Below, piece by piece: positions 44,612 to 58,376 of a stretch of DNA of 64,000 bases; the first letter of the stretch is position 1; every line of letters starts with the position of its first letter. The position numbers were made by a program, and so were the translations under genes. A model generated the notes under the pieces. The model was not told the origin of the DNA. It ran no database searches and worked only from the letters and a program-made list of their open reading frames with translations. Source of the stretch: Clitopilus passeckerianus (lineage: Eukaryota > Basidiomycota > Agaricomycetes > Agaricales > Entolomataceae); contig CALYLX010000147.1 of assembly GCA_944990035.1 (NCBI GenBank), forward strand, positions 62,001 to 126,000. The letters are read 5' to 3'.

Positions 44612-47600
44612 TCAATTTAGTTGTCTGTCAACGCTCGTCAGAAATCCAGTAGCTTTTAATGCTGTAAAATTCACCCCAAACGGCGTAAGCGTGAGCGTCT
44701 TCTGCGCCCCAGTGCATGCGGGATTGATCGGAGGTGCCGCAGCGAAGGTCGTTCCAGCCGTAGACCAAGAAATAGGACAGGCAGTCACGGTGATCGACAA
44801 TGGCGACTTCCCAGAATCAAACACCGGACTGGGTAGCTTGCCAGATGAGGGCGGCGTGTTCACGAATTTGAGTGTCGCCGGATCAATAGCGTACTGCCAG
44901 GCCGCGGTCGTGTCGAACTGCAAGTCGACTGCCAATTTCTGATGCGAGTTTTGCTTCAGAACCTTCTGGCTTCTGGGGACTGTGGGGGCGTCACAAGGAG
45001 TCTGTACGCGCGAGCAAATAACTCACTATCGAAGGCATAGTGCAGTGGACCACGGTGGACGGCAATGGAACCATGAGGTCGGCTCTCTGCGAGGCTGGTT
45101 AGAAGTGTGATAGGAGGAAGCATAGGGGAATTACCCGTGGTGATAGCAGCGGGAAGATTGAGCACGAACTTCGTGGTCCCTGCTGGGATTGAAACGGCCT
45201 GCAAGCCATTGGATGGCGAAACAGCCTTCGCACCGGCGTCATTGATTGCGATGGTACCACCAACAACCCATTTCGGGATGCGAACGTAATAGGTGAAAGC
45301 GCTGGTAGCCGTGATTGTAGTCGTGAGCACGTCGCTGAACGGGTAGATCGTATCAACAGCGGCCGTGACTTTGTTGTCTGGATGCAATGATTAGCCCTTG
45401 AAACAATCGGCGGCGGTCGAGTCATACACTTACTGGATGCGAGGGTGACCGCGGTCGAGAACGGGCCCAAATACAAGTGAACAAGCGACTTCTGATCAGG
45501 TGTGGTCAGGAAGGCGTTGGTGATAAATTTCGGCCAGCCTTGAGGATGGTTGACAGTGCAACAACTACGAAATCACACTTTGAAGTCAATTCACTATATC
45601 CGCAGTGATTCGACGCACGGGTAATTTGGTTCAAGACCGAACACATTTGAATATGAGCTGACAATGGGAGGGTTAGGCTAAAACCCTCCTATGCAATAGC
45701 GCGGCAGCTTACCCATCATTAGGGAAAGGATTGCTATAAGCAAGAGGGTCAATTTAGAGGCAAATGATATCAAGGAAGCACGCACGGGGTCATATTCCTT
45801 GCAGAGATCTGGTTTTGCTGTTGCAAATATTGTCTCGACCACATATCTAGATGAGGTCTTCATTAACATCCACAGATTGGGAGCTTGCACGAGGAATGCG
45901 AACCTCCAGTGAGAGTAGCAGGGAGTGCATTGTAGGTGATACGCTCGACCTTGATATTATATGAGCGATAATAGTTTGGCTTGGAGCAAGGGGCCGTACC
46001 CGGTCAGCGAACTTCGGATCACCGATGACCTGATAGAGGTATGATCCACTAAAGCGTAGACTTAGAACTGCCCCATCCTTCTTCAACAGGGAATTGGACG
46101 CACGAGAACATGGTTTCCTGAAGAGAGAAGGGGTGCTTAGCGCAAGGTGTATCCAAGAAGATGAGATAACTTACCACAACTAAACAAAGCTCAGTTCTTC
46201 TGCGCGTCAGTACGAGAGCAAATTCTAATAGAGAAGTTGAACTCACCCTCGCACGGCCTCGAGACCAGCCAGATACTCGTCTGCGGCGAATATTCCAGAT
46301 GGCCGACCGTGATATTGGAAAAGGAGATCCCAGCCCGTGCTCGCAGTATCGAGGTCTTATTCTCCTGTGAGGCAGTAGTTGAGTTGGAAGGAATGCATGC
46401 TGACCGGATTGGTTGTGCGTGAAGCGATATGTAGCAGGCAAAGCCTTGAGACCTTCAGCCAAATTGACCCCATGCCACTGGGTTGGGTTTGTGAACAGTC
46501 TAGGTGGTAGTTGGCAAACTCACAGTAAGGGGTAGGCCGAACGGATTCTAATGTCGGGGTTAGCGCGAAATCTCCAGAGAAGCCTGAGTGTATTTTTCTT
46601 ACGGGTGTATGCTCGACTTTGTGAGGGTTGTATCAAGTAAGTTCAAGACGGCGATGGCCAATTGAGGGAACCAACCTGCAGTCGTCGGGAAATACTGGAT
46701 GCACACTATGAGAGGATGTTGAGAGTGATGGGGATATGGCACATGCCTGCTTCGAGAAGACCTTCTCCCATGGGACGCCAGTCCACTTCAAACGTTCCAT
46801 GGTGTCAATCAGTAAGGCTTCTTGGCCGTTCGGATGGTTGTCATAGAGCCTATCCCATGTCGGTCAGACGGTGGAAGTATTGAAACAGGAAATGGTGAAT
46901 ACCATTGAAGCGCCATAACGAAATCTTCCCATCGAGTCGCGGCCCAGTCATCGACACCTTGATCAGCTTTGAGCATCGTATTTGCAACGCTAACGAATTT
47001 GTGCATGGCGGTAACAACTTGATCAGTCAACGAGGGGTCGTATTCGGTCATTTGAATCGCTCCGAACAGGAATGGATATCTAACAATGAAATGACCATGT
47101 TAATCGAAGTCAAGCAGCTATACGCCTGAACATACCTGCCCCAAAGGTAGCGAGGTTTGTTCGTGCCGACCTCAGGACCCAACCAGCCAGAAGAGTCCTG
47201 ATGGGAAAGCACGTAAGATAGGAAAGCGGATGTCTTCGCATTGATAGCCGTATTGTTGACCAAAATTCCATTGGGAACCATGGCATTCTGGTAAGTAGAA
47301 GCATTAATGATTTCAACGGTGTTTTCAATGTCCTGCGCGTACAAACCAGTAGCTGCCAGCTGTAACGAGCCTTAGTGTGAAGGACATGAAATATTATGTA
47401 AGGAACACAGCGAACCTTCTTCTAGGCTTGAGTAGTACGAGTTTCCTCCAGTCCAGTCGGTTTGGGAAACGCTGCCAATAATCATCAGCGCAGACGACAG
47501 GCCAACTAAATTAACACCTACTAGCTGTAAAATTCGTGCAAATGTCCGGCAAGGCCATTTGTTTGAACGTTTAGCTTAGAAGCATGTTTTACCTAACATA

Positions 47601-47834
47601 TCAGAATAAAACCAGGAGGGGTATAGAACAAACCTGGTCTAACAGCCACCCGGCAGGGCGGATGTTTCCCAAGGGAATTGTGAGGAACTTCTTGGACGCC
47701 ACTGGATTGTGTCGGTCAGCTCGTTAACCTCTTGGGAGCAAATGAGTTGTCTTACGAGTCGCCTGGCCATTGGCGGGTAGCAAAGTGAAAGCTGCACAAA
47801 AGGTCAACGGAAAGGCTTTCGAAAAGGAGACCAT
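44612..47834 (-). CDS. Secreted GH127/DUF1680-type glycoside hydrolase
   Basis: The ATG at 47834 starts a signal peptide (SFSKAFPLTFCAAFTLLPA). Exon 47834-47756 joins 47701-47634 in frame (FLTIPLGNIRPAGWLLDQ). Further exons give NGLAGHLHEFYS, QTDWTGGNSYYSSLEE, GSYWFNAMVPNGILV, WLGPEVGTNKPRYLWGRYPF, DWAATRWEDFVMALQWLYDN, GRPSGIFAADEYLAGLEAVR and, near the end, YYVRIPKWV and VHRGPLHYAFD. This is an alpha/alpha-barrel followed by beta-domains as in DUF1680/GH127 enzymes, which include beta-L-arabinofuranosidases acting on plant cell-wall glycoproteins and pectin. The exact specificity is not predictable. The gene has well over ten short introns, not all of which I resolved. Stop at 44612. Confidence 0.78.
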
Positions 47835-48869
47835 CTTCGGAGAACAAGGCGATTGCTCTTGGCCGTTTGCTTGAGGTTTCGTGGCTTAAATAGGACGAGA
47901 GCGGTCCGGAGACCAGCCGCAGCGGAGTAGAGGAGCATGGACATGAGAGACAGAGGATGAAGACGGAAGAATTCAGGACATGAGAACAATGATTAGATAG
48001 CACATGCCCCGCTCTCGACTTATAACTTCGGAGTGAACGGGTCCAAAAGGTGTCATAGATGGATGGAATACCCTCGATGATGATCTATCGAAGGCGAAAG
48101 ATTCAGCATGTGCTTCCAGTGATTAGCACCACTTGATAGAGATGGCCCCGAAGATGTCTAAAGGGCTCGAAAACGCTGGCCACATGACGACGTCCCCGGA
48201 AGCTTCACCACCGAGCCGTCTTTCGACCTGAGAAGTATGATCTTCAATGAATTGGACAGAAGGAATGCCCACGTAAAGATACATACCAGGATATGAATGT
48301 GACTAGCTGCAGTACTCAAGCCGGGCCGCCGGCCAATCCAGGAAGGACGTTGGTTAGAACCAGAAACTCGAACATCGAAAGGCTCCAGAAATAGTCTAAA
48401 TGTGTTCATAAGATTCTATTCCCCGGAGATCTAAAAGCTCCTAAAACTTGATGAAAGTGACCTTTGAACCGCATGATGGTGGTTCAGGTCAGAGGGACGA
48501 AGAAGAGCAGTTCGGCAAATAGCGGCAAGTATGTACGCGAGACCCCACCAGGATTCAAGGATCTCTGAAGGCAAATATGGATCCTTGCAGTTCCATTAGG
48601 TTGATTAAAATACGGAATGCGTGCATAGTGGGTATAACCTGAGTGAGGTGTAGTATGTGTAGATTACAAGTATGTAGGCGGCTAAGATTATACTTGACGG
48701 CTCGGGTCCTTCCATCCATCCCGATGCGACCACAGGAGTAGTCTGCAAACGATATACAACTGGATCCATCGTGTAGAGGCCCCAATAAACCATCTTTGTA
48801 TTAATATTCCCTCACCCATTGTCCCAGGAGCTACGACGTTGACACGTCGAAGAACTTGTCCTAGCAATT
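47835..48869. other. Intergenic, 1 kb
   Basis: Promoter side of the glycoside hydrolase and 3' side of the glycosyltransferase; only short, overlapping frames. Confidence 0.4.
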
Positions 48870-51298
48870 TCACCATTCCAACCATTCCCCGTACATATTG
48901 GGTCGTTCGCCGCGAATGTAGGATTCGAAGGTCCTCTTGAGCACCGTTGACCAGTCCAGGTCGCGTTTATCGTTGGCCCAGGGGTTGCCCTCGTCGTCCT
49001 TGGTAGTTTCCTTCTGAAGGATTCCTGGTGGTGGGGGTTCCTTTTCTGCTTCTAATGCGGCTTTAGCAGCCTCCTCTCCGGCAATAAACTTGGGACCGAG
49101 ATCAGGCCAGTTGTGTGTTGGATCAAAAGGTTTCCACCTGGAGGCAGTCTCGGTCAGGTTCTGCGCAATAGGGAGGACGCAGACCACTCACCAGAAGTTA
49201 TGGAAGTGGTAGGAATAAGCACCCTTGAAGAAGCCGTCAAAGCCGAGTGATTGAGGAGCAGCGCTGTTCTGAGCAGGCGTCTCGAAGAAATCGGCAAACC
49301 TATTTGAAAATTTAGCTCAAAGTTCGTCAATATGATCTTGAAAGACCTACTCCGTAAAATATGGCTGTGGTGGACGGTCTCGCTGATAGTTCTCGGTATT
49401 CAGCCAGGCGGAATCAAACAGCGCGTCCGGTAAACGCAAGAGCAGAGGCTCAATGAAGGCGTCGGCGGTATAGAGCGATACGGACATGGGATGAAAATCC
49501 AGCCCATTCTTGAGTGCCGTTCGGAAGAGGAATGTGCCAAGCGCTGAGTTCTTGTGCATCCTCAGTACCGCCGTGTTGTACTTCTCCAATCTCGACCAGC
49601 GATATGCGAAAGCACCTTTCCATCCCCAAAGTTCTTCCCAATCCCGCAAGAAGATGGTATCGGCGTCCAGATAGATTCCACCAAACCTATGGCAGAGAAC
49701 GAATCGTGCCATGTCGGAAAGAATGACGGATAGACGATCGTAGGATGAGGAAGACTTCGAGCCAGTTCGGTTCAGCAAATCATCCTCTTCGGCCTTCGTT
49801 GTCGCTGTGGCAGTCTCGTTGCCTGCTGTTGTCTCTTCTTTTGGCTTGTCCGGAACTTCGATAACATGTCCTCCAGAGTTGAACAGAGACTTGAAAGACC
49901 TCCATTCATCCTTGATCTCTGGGATGCCATCAAGCTGCTCGGTGGTATTCCACAGCTTGAATTGGATAACTTCTTTGAACCGGGGATGAAGGAACGGCGA
50001 GGCCCAAGGACTGCTCTTCAGTTGAGCGAACATGTCGTGCATAGCATTGGGGTTCGGGACGGAGGCAGCTGGTCCTGGGTTGATCCACATCCAGAATTGA
50101 GGGCGGCAGACAGACATGTCATCGGTATACGAGTGAAGGCCAGTGTTCTGGGTGAAAAGGAAGGAGAGGAGAGCAAGATAGGGTTTATCGGTGAATGGGC
50201 CCGTCCAAAACATGTGGAAGCGCCTGGGGTTTTGTTCTTCATCACAAGGGTCCTTCAAAGAGACGTATGGCTGATGCTTGAGTGGCGTGGAAAGTGCCAC
50301 CTGCGTTTCCCATTCAGCACCGCGCTTTTTCTTGAGTCCCGCATCAGGTTCTATTTTAGTGTTCTCGACACCAATGGCTACTGGAGCTGGGTCCGGCTCA
50401 ATATCGGTTGCGTGAGTTGGGAGGTCGTGTTCCCGCTCCAGATAGATATATTGCCAGTCAGATGTATTGGTCCGTCGCACTCGTTTGCCATTATCAAGGC
50501 CCCCTCCAACACGTAACATCTCTAGACAGTCACGAACATACTGGAAGCGAATTATGAGCTTGAAAATCAAACGATGCTAAAAATATTCTGCATACCTTGT
50601 TCGTTGAGAAATCACAATTTTTCATAATTATATCCATGTCCGCGACCCCTCCTGGTACCGGCCGAGGAGGATATGCCACGGTGGGGGTTTTGCTTTCAAT
50701 CTTCTGATAAACACGTTTTGGGCCTTCGCCGAAGGTCTCCATATCCCGGTCTTCTGGAGTCGTTGAGCCCTTGAGAGGTTTCGTCGCCCGCTGAAATGGC
50801 ACCGCTGGGTTTAGAGGGGCCTTCTTCAAGCCAATTTGCTTTGGGACTGCTCTAATTTTAGTGACATGTACACGTCTCTCACTTGAGTCACGTACTGGTT
50901 TGCCGACTAGGAAAATGACCACTTGCAATCTCCCACTTCCATATCCTCTGCAAGTCGTCCCGGTGGAATACAAGTGTTGAAGAGTCGTCGATGGTTGGTG
51001 TCCAGTTGTCCGGTCCCCAATTGCCCTGTGATGAGTTGTTCCTTGACACCATCATTATAGTGACAAAAAATGCGACACAGGCCAAGCAGACCAGTAATGG
51101 TCCTCTTGACCGCCTGACTCTTGCTGCTCGTAAGGCCGCAAATGGACCGAAGTTGGGTACAGGCAATCGTAGGCGACGGGTGCGAACGCCTGGCACTGGT
51201 ACCATGACGGCTCTGAACCAGCCATGGGCTGAACCGTTGGCAAGATGAAGTTTCTCCTCTACGGCTGAGGAATGGTTTGGCAGTAAACCGTTGTTCAT
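48870..51298 (-). CDS. GT32-type glycosyltransferase, type II membrane protein
   Basis: The ATG at 51298 precedes a basic stretch and a single membrane anchor (GPLLVCLACVAFFVTIMMV). The lumenal catalytic part lies mainly in exon 50540-49351 and continues in 49299-49192 and 49137-48870, which join in frame. It contains FHMFWTGPF, a long variable insert and the sugar-nucleotide motif FGGIYLDADTIFLRDW, with the DxD that binds Mn2+/UDP-sugar. This is the DXD-containing glycosyltransferase family 32, Golgi enzymes adding alpha-linked hexoses to glycans or sphingolipids. The junction near 50905 between the anchor exon and the next coding stretch, which ends at 50596, was not resolved. Confidence 0.75.
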
Positions 51299-51510
51299 AA
51301 CGTCCGGCCCCGTTGGAGGTCCTCGTTAAAAATTGGCGTAGGCCAGCGAAGAGGTAAAAGTTGAATCGACGTGGTAGATTCAAGCACAGCCACCATTCAT
51401 GCCTTTCTGCTGACACCACTGCCATCAGCCTTGGCTCTGCAAATCATCTCAGAAATTCGGGCGCTGATGTGGTCAAGGAAAGGATCTATTCGACTTTAAA
51501 CTATCGATAA

Positions 51511-53248
51511 TTATGCTTGTTTCCTCTGTAATCCCTTGGGTAGTTCCTTGACCCACGGCAGGAACTCCCGGCCTTGCATATAAGGTCGCAGGACCTCGGG
51601 AATCACAAGACCCTGCAGCATGATCAGCAGTTTGCGGGAGGCGATGCCCGATAAAACGCATACCTCTGAAGTTTGGTAGTTCTCAACGAGACAGCACAGC
51701 GCACGTTCGGTGGCACACAGCGTTCCGTTCAACATGTGCACGTATACCTTGCGGGCCTGGTCTTTCGCCTTCAGGCCACACCTGACCTCCAATCTTCGGC
51801 TCTCTGTAGATCGATTCAATTAGTTGCGGGTTAAGCATCGCCGTGAGGAAACGACTCACGGTAGTCGGTGCAGTTTGAAACCGAAACGAGTTCCTTGTAC
51901 GCTTTCTGGAATGGGAACCACGCCTCCAGATCGTATTTCTGAGCAGCCGCCAGATTCAGGCCACCAGAAACGATGCTAACGATCCTGTACCGAATGCCAA
52001 GGCTCTGATAGAAACCCTCACTGTTCGCCAACATAGTCTCGAACATCTCCCAGCTCTTGGCAGGATCTGTGATAACGAACTGCTCGACCTTCTCGAACTG
52101 GTGCACACGGAAGATACCCCACATATCCCGCCCGGCGGAACCGGCCTCCTTGCGGAAACACGTCGAGTATCCAGCGTACTTTATGGGGAGCTGGGTTTCT
52201 GGGCTTTCAAACCACTCATCCGAGTGAAATGCGGAGATGGGCTGCTCCGAGGTTGCAATGAGGTACTTTTCATCGTCGTGGGCAATGACCTATCATGATC
52301 GAAATTAATTAGATTGTGTAACGGAGGCATCCTGGAGAACGCTCATACCTTGTATAGTTCATCATCAAATTGATCGAGTTGAGCGGTCTTGGCCATCTGG
52401 TCCTTGTTCATGAAGAAGGGAGGTTGAACCTTCTTGTATCCATTTTTTCTCAGGTAGTCCAAGCCATAAGAGATGAGGGCCTGATTTAGATCCACACCAT
52501 CACCTGTGAGGAAGAATCCTCGATGGCCGGCGATCTTCGCACCTAAGAAACAATGAACAACTAATATTAGCCGTGAGTATTGATTCATACCTCGCTCGAG
52601 ATCCATTGCATCTAATCGTAGCAGGACCTCGTGGTGAGGCATAATATCCGTCCTTGGTGCCGGCTCATCTGCTTCGCCAGCAGGATGCCATGTTCGTAGT
52701 GTGATGTTGTCATCCTGTATCGCATTCAGTAACTACGATTCAGAAAATTTGAGGGTAGGCACTCACTTCTGTCAAGCTGACGGGGACATCCTTTCCAACC
52801 AGATTGCCCACAGTTGAAGTTTTCTGGCGCATGAGGACTTCAAAATCCTTTGCTTCCTTCTTCTTTGCTTCTACTTCCGCATCTATCTCTTTCTTCGCTA
52901 CTACAAGATCGTCTGCTGGTTGCTTGGCCTTTGGTGATCGTGTTAGCGTTGGGTTTATGTATCTGGATGGAAACCGAACATACCTTCTTCTTTGCGCCAA
53001 TCTCTTTCTGAATATCGTTAACTTTCTTCCGCAGAATATTTATATCATAGTCCACTTTTCAATTCTAAAGGTCAGATTTATTGCATTTTTAAACGACGAG
53101 TAATTTACACACTCTTCACCCAATCGGTGTACATTTGGATAATCTCGTCGACCAACTCGACCGAGTGTCCTCGTTTCCTCTGAGATTCCCTAATCTCCTC
53201 CGCATTCCCTCCTTTGTTGTCGATAAAGCTGAGTATGTCTAGAGTCAT
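51511..53248 (-). CDS. Cytosolic seryl-tRNA synthetase
   Basis: The product starts at ATG 53248 with the typical N-terminus ([17 protein letters not shown]), followed by the antiparallel coiled-coil arm rich in Lys/Glu. The class II core follows: [21 protein letters not shown], the TSEQP and [12 protein letters not shown] (motif 2) region, and motif 3 [20 protein letters not shown]. It ends with a basic tail after [14 protein letters not shown]. The enzyme charges tRNA-Ser and tRNA-Sec with serine in the cytosol. At least eight exons; the stop is at 51511. It is divergently arranged with the gene at 53537, with a 288 bp shared promoter region. Confidence 0.9.
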
Positions 53249-53536
53249 GATAGCAAGTTCTTGCCGTTATCGCCTTGCCTTAGCGGTATAAATCCTCTAA
53301 ATCTTCTGGACTCAGCTTGACTCGATCGCAGAGATCGATTTTCTCGCTTACATAACGCGGCGATAAGATTGGATCTGCACGTGTCCATCTCGGATAAACG
53401 CCCCAAAAGCAGCAACAAGGCCGAAGCCAAACAAACAACAAACAACAATTTCCCCAGTGCGGATCACGGCCGCGTTTTGCTGTCAATTCCTTCCTTTCCC
53501 CAGGTCGTCGTTTATACGCTCAAGAACGCGTTCATT

Positions 53537-54271
53537 ATGTTCCAGAATCTTATTAGGAGGATATCACATTCGATTATACCACGGCCAGATCGACCATGGG
53601 CAGATGACGGTGAGTTACCCCTACCCGCGATTTTATAATGAATTTCGGCGTTCTGATAAATATCGTTTTGGCTGTAATTAGCGACCTCGAACGCGCCGCA
53701 GAAGAGAAAGCGAAGGCTGAGCACCTCTGAACAGGACAGCGACGAGGAAGGCTCCAAGAAGAAGATCAGGAGCGGGGTGTCTAGCCCTCTGGACGAGAGT
53801 AAACCCGTCTTCGCCCAGCCCGAGACTCAGGAGGTCAAGGATGTCACGGCTGGTGTCAACGAGGTAGAGCTGGAAGATAAAGCTGCCAACTCCGTTGCTC
53901 CTGAAGCTGTTCCTCTTCCCGAAGGAGAGTCGAACGAACTGGACGAGCCAGTCCCATCCTCTGATACTTCAGAGGTGTCCAAGCTACAGGATCAGGCAGA
54001 TGCTACACCTATCGCCGTTGATACTACTCCTGCTGCTCCCGAAGCCGGACCTGCCGAATTAGCATCTTCTTCAGAAGACGCTCCCCACCAGGACACTGTC
54101 ATAGACAGCACGCAGGAGCACGAAGCCTCTGCACTACCCACTTCAACAACCGAAGTCAAGGAGGCGGAGGAAGACTTTACTCCTGTCATCGCCACCAACG
54201 GCGATTCCAAACCTGTCGTCGAGGAAGTCCAACCAAAAACCGACGATGCCAACCCACCTCAGAAGGACTAA
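53537..54271 (+). CDS. Acidic, low-complexity protein (220 aa)
   Basis: Exons 53537-53609 and 53682-54271 join in frame. After a basic start (FQNLIRRISHSIIPRPDRP) comes a bipartite-like nuclear signal (QKRKRRLSTSEQDSDEEG, then SKKKIRS). The remaining 150 residues are acidic and rich in Glu, Ala, Pro and Ser, with no folded domain. I do not recognise a family. Nuclear location is suggested by the basic clusters. It shares its upstream region with seryl-tRNA synthetase. Confidence 0.6.
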
Positions 54272-55420
54272 CGTTTAATGATATTGATACGATTTATTAC
54301 CTATCTATTGTTGGAAGGATACCCCACGCCCGCTCCTTTACTCCCATTTCTCTTGGCTACCTTGTTATTGACTGTCTTGTATCACACCCTCGCTATCTAG
54401 GTTCTTGTATACCGTATTTGCTATAAACTAACTTTGGTGATTGTACATATTGTACTGTTCACCTATATCACCTCCAATCCTGTCAAGGTGTACAAAACGC
54501 CCATTCGCTTCAATTTCCTGTCGTTGTTTCTACTCCACACATCCTCACGATCATTGGACTCGTGCATTCTTCGGATCCCTTTCATCTTGCATGCTCCTTT
54601 GCTGCAGTATTGACATACGAGCACAGACTCGCCTTGGGTGGACAATGTTTCTGGGGATGACAACCTCAGATTACGTCCTGTAGCACCTTATCAGGCATTT
54701 CAGGGTACGAAAAGGTTATCAGCGGGTATACACTATCGATAGACCCTTCGAGGCTGTGGGTAGTGGTGAGCAGGATGTTCGGGACGAATGGCGGGCCACT
54801 CAATTGATCAGATCAAACACGCGTTTGCGGTGAGGCTGGCTTATTTTATCGTGACATACTCTGCCCTTCGTCGTTCTCATAATTTTTTCTGTCGCTAGAA
54901 GCCTCTCTGAAACCTGCCAAGGTTCGGTATTCGGGAGAATTACGCAGCAAGAGCTCTTCTTGAAAGGGCTTGAGACTTGGTCAAGCCAGGCTATTCTTCC
55001 TGGCAGCAGCACAATATTCCAACCATCCCAGAACATTGCTTAGGCAAACATTGTCGCACAACATTCGGGGTAAATGGAGTACAGCCTTTCCAGGTGACAT
55101 ATGCCTCGCTGCAAGTGCCCCGAACACGCCTGCCCGAACCCTGACTGTGATGATGTCGAGGCTTTCCCGATTCTGCAATCACCCGAGTCACCTTGGAACA
55201 CTTCCCCCTCCTCGCCCACACTAGGCAATGATTGTTACGAAAACCGCATACGCTTTTCACGCACCCGGCATCACGGAAGTCCATGCGAAAGGCGCAGCGG
55301 ATTCATATATATAAACCAAAGTATGAACACGAGCATACCCCATTCCCTTTCCAATACCATTCCTCCCGTTCCGTTGCAGGACAACTCTTAGAGGTCGTTC
55401 AGATCCCTAGTACCCTTGAA
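54272..55420. other. Intergenic / 5' region of the membrane protein gene
   Basis: No independent gene supported. A good acceptor at about 55380 suggests a 5' leader intron or an upstream non-coding exon of the following gene. Confidence 0.4.
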
Positions 55421-57739
55421 ATGCTCGGCTTTTTCTCCCAGTGGATACCGAGGGCGACATCGCCAGGTCAGGCAGAGGAGCAGAGGGCTAATGATGATAA
55501 GCTACGCCTTCCACTTCCCGTCACAGAGCGGACAGCGAGAGGTGCTGCAGAGTCGCCAGCGTCTGCGGCAAGACCTGTCATAAGCGCCCCCATTCCTCAT
55601 CTCTCCTACTCACTCACTGGCTTCGACTTACCGGATACTTCAAGTTCTCAATCACAGCTACACCAGCAGCAGCAACATTTCCTCTATAGCGCAGCTCGAT
55701 CAGGATCATCCTCGGCATCATGGCTCAACTCGAACTCTTCATCGTCACTCAATTCATCCGAACGGATACCTTCGCTCCCCTGGCCACAACCACCACCACA
55801 AGTCGTACGCCTTCCAGACCATGCGCTACACGGCCCTTTCCCCCTCCTACGGTCCAATTCGTCTCCACCCAACCTATTCTCCGAAGGTGGTGCTTCGGGC
55901 TCGAGCACGCCTATACCAGACTACCGTCGCGGCTCCCCTAAAGCACATTTGAAGCTTAACACGAACCCTGAGTTTTCGCGCAGCACGCAATCATTGCAGC
56001 TAGAACCGTATCAGCCAGCTACAACCAGTGATGTATATGGAACTTCATACAGTTATCCTTTGGCCAAGCAGCTTTCCCCGATTCCCGAACAGGACTATTT
56101 CTCTCCCGATTCCCTGCGCAAAACCATGACGCTTCCCGGAAGCGCAGGTCCCAATGTGTCAACGTACTCCATTGCTGGTGCTGCCGGGTCCATGGGATCA
56201 CTGAATACAGTGATTGCTCCCAGCCCGGCGGGAGAGTCGTTCGTTTCAGAAATTTTCACCCGTAAGTCTATGTCAAGCTTCATGAAATTAACGTGTTCCG
56301 ATCGCTCATAATGACTCTTCACATTGGCAGGACCTTCACCTTCATACTCCAACTCCCATCCCTTCCTCACACGGCAGCTTAATAGAACTGTATCACAAAC
56401 GTCTTCAAGGACGCTTGAATCGGTTATCTCCTCCACTCGGCCTACGCCTTCTACACTTGCGACACCCTCTATCATCAATACCTCTGTTGCATCAAGTATT
56501 CCCCCAGCCAACAGTCCTGGCGCATACTCGAATCACTCCACGATTAGCACACCTTTGGCTAGGACAGGACGATCCATGGTCGGAACTATGCCGACAATCA
56601 ATAGCAGTGACGAATCTGGCCTCTACCCAGACGATCCAGACGATCCTGTATATGGACAAGCTGACCTCGAGTCTTTGCATGCCGAGAGCTTCGTCACCGC
56701 CAGCGAGACAAGCCCGCCCACCGACATGCATGACGTCCCTCTAGGCGACTCCTACGACTCAGACGTGGATGGGGAAATCCCGCAAGACTCGCGGATGGAC
56801 GAGACGGCGGACGTCAGCATGATCCGCTCGGAAGTCAGCGGTATTGAAAGTGAGGAGGTGCTGCAGGCGCAGGTGGGAGATGTAGGAGATCTCCCGGTGC
56901 AATCCGCATCGGTCTCATTTACTAGCAGGCGGAGGAACCAGGATGCAGAGATGGGGTCTGGAGACGGCGTCATCACACTGAGCGCCAAACGGCAGCAACT
57001 CTTCTCGCAGTCTACACCAGCGTTCTGGGCATTCTGGCTAGGATTCATTTTCCCACCTTTGTGGCTCTTCGCTGGATGGCAGATTACTCGACGAGGAGAA
57101 CAGCCTTCAAGGATGACATTCTGGGAATTCTACCTAAACACCCGGTTCTGGAAGGACGTCATGAGGGGGAGGGTCCACTGCGGCTGCTGTGGGCAGAAGA
57201 AGATGGTCAGAAGGGTGTCGTGGTTTCAGCAGCAGGATGGCGGGATCGGCGTGACGGAGATAGCTTTGGCGACTCAGCAAATGCAACCTACACCTCCGAT
57301 GATGCAGGCTCCAACCGAACTCAAGAAAACAGTGATTTCACCTCGTCTCCCTAGGTGGATTGCCGAAAAGCAAAGTTCGGATGATGGTCGTGCAAGATTG
57401 AACGACCCCAAACGCTCTCTTCGTGGCATCTCATTTGGCTACCCATTTATCCCTCGCCCGTTATGGCTTGGGGCCCCGTCGCCGAGCGACATAGAGAAAC
57501 GCTCTGGAGTTTGTCTCGAGATATCCAGCGTGCTTGGGAAGCCTAATCGTCTACTGGACCAGATGTATGGCGTCAAGCTGACCGAAGTACGAGGCAGGCC
57601 CGAGAGCGGTAGAAGGATCATCGATCCTTGGATACAAAGGTGCAGATACGCATTTTGCTGGTGGTTGATCCTCGTTTGCATTGCGTCCTGCGTTCTTTCT
57701 ATCTACCTCATCATTTATAACACCAGGCGACTCAGATAA
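55421..57739 (+). CDS. Ser/Pro-rich protein with two C-terminal membrane segments
   Basis: Exons 55421-56261 and 56331-57739 give 749 aa. The first about 520 residues are disordered, rich in Ser, Pro and Thr, with a short Gln run. Then come a membrane segment (FWAFWLGFIFPPLWLFAGW), a cytosolic block with CGCCGQKK and a conserved tail (GISFGYPFIPRPLWLG). A final membrane anchor (FCWWLILVCIASCVLSIYLI) leaves a tiny basic end. This layout occurs in poorly known basidiomycete membrane proteins. No enzymatic domain. The frame is open upstream of 55421, so a longer first exon is possible. Confidence 0.65.
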
Positions 57740-58376
57740 ACCGGAAGCTCAAGACATTTTGTATATTAATTTGCACGTTCCATCGCCTCCGCATCCTCAT
57801 TATTTACTCCCCTGCATTTGTACACTAGCACCACTTGCATGATCCTCGTATAGTATGGCACGCAATATCGACACTTACAAGCATTATGTACATTACTTTT
57901 GTCCAGCTATTCATTCACGATTAGTATCGGTCCATGACTGCATTAACAACATTTGAAATTGTCGAACAGTATGAGCCTCCTTTCGATTCAAATAATTCTG
58001 CTACCAGAACAACCTTGACAGTTGTAAGTAAAGAAAAAGGTCGACGCCCGTTGCGACTACAGCCATCTTGTCCTTGCGAGGAGCTTCCCTAGAAGGCCTG
58101 CACATTTCGTATAGGCGCTGTAAGGAGACCTCTTGACTGTATTGTCTCCCCCGCCTGACCGGTCTGCAGTGACACACATATTCGGGTGCACGGAGGCATT
58201 GACCGGGATTACGTTCAGGCTTCCGGGTCTAACTTGCCTCCGTCTCGCCCTCCCGCTGTTTCGCCTATGTGTTTTTGTCTCCAGTCAGGTCTGAATGAAG
58301 GAAATGAAAGGAGGAGAAGTGTGCCAGTGCGAGGTAGGAGATACATCATAACTTCTGCCTTATCCAAACGGCTACC

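Noticed and set aside
47465..47545. Apparent frame break with stops in the glycoside hydrolase after HEFYS.
   Set aside because: A 50 bp GT-AG intron (GTAGGT...GGCAG) restores the frame to the conserved QTDWTGGNSYYSSLEE.
55232..55420. Longer N-terminus for the membrane protein starting at 55232.
   Set aside because: No ATG-supported start there, and a consensus acceptor lies at about 55380; the ATG at 55421 is the simplest start, though a longer form is not excluded.
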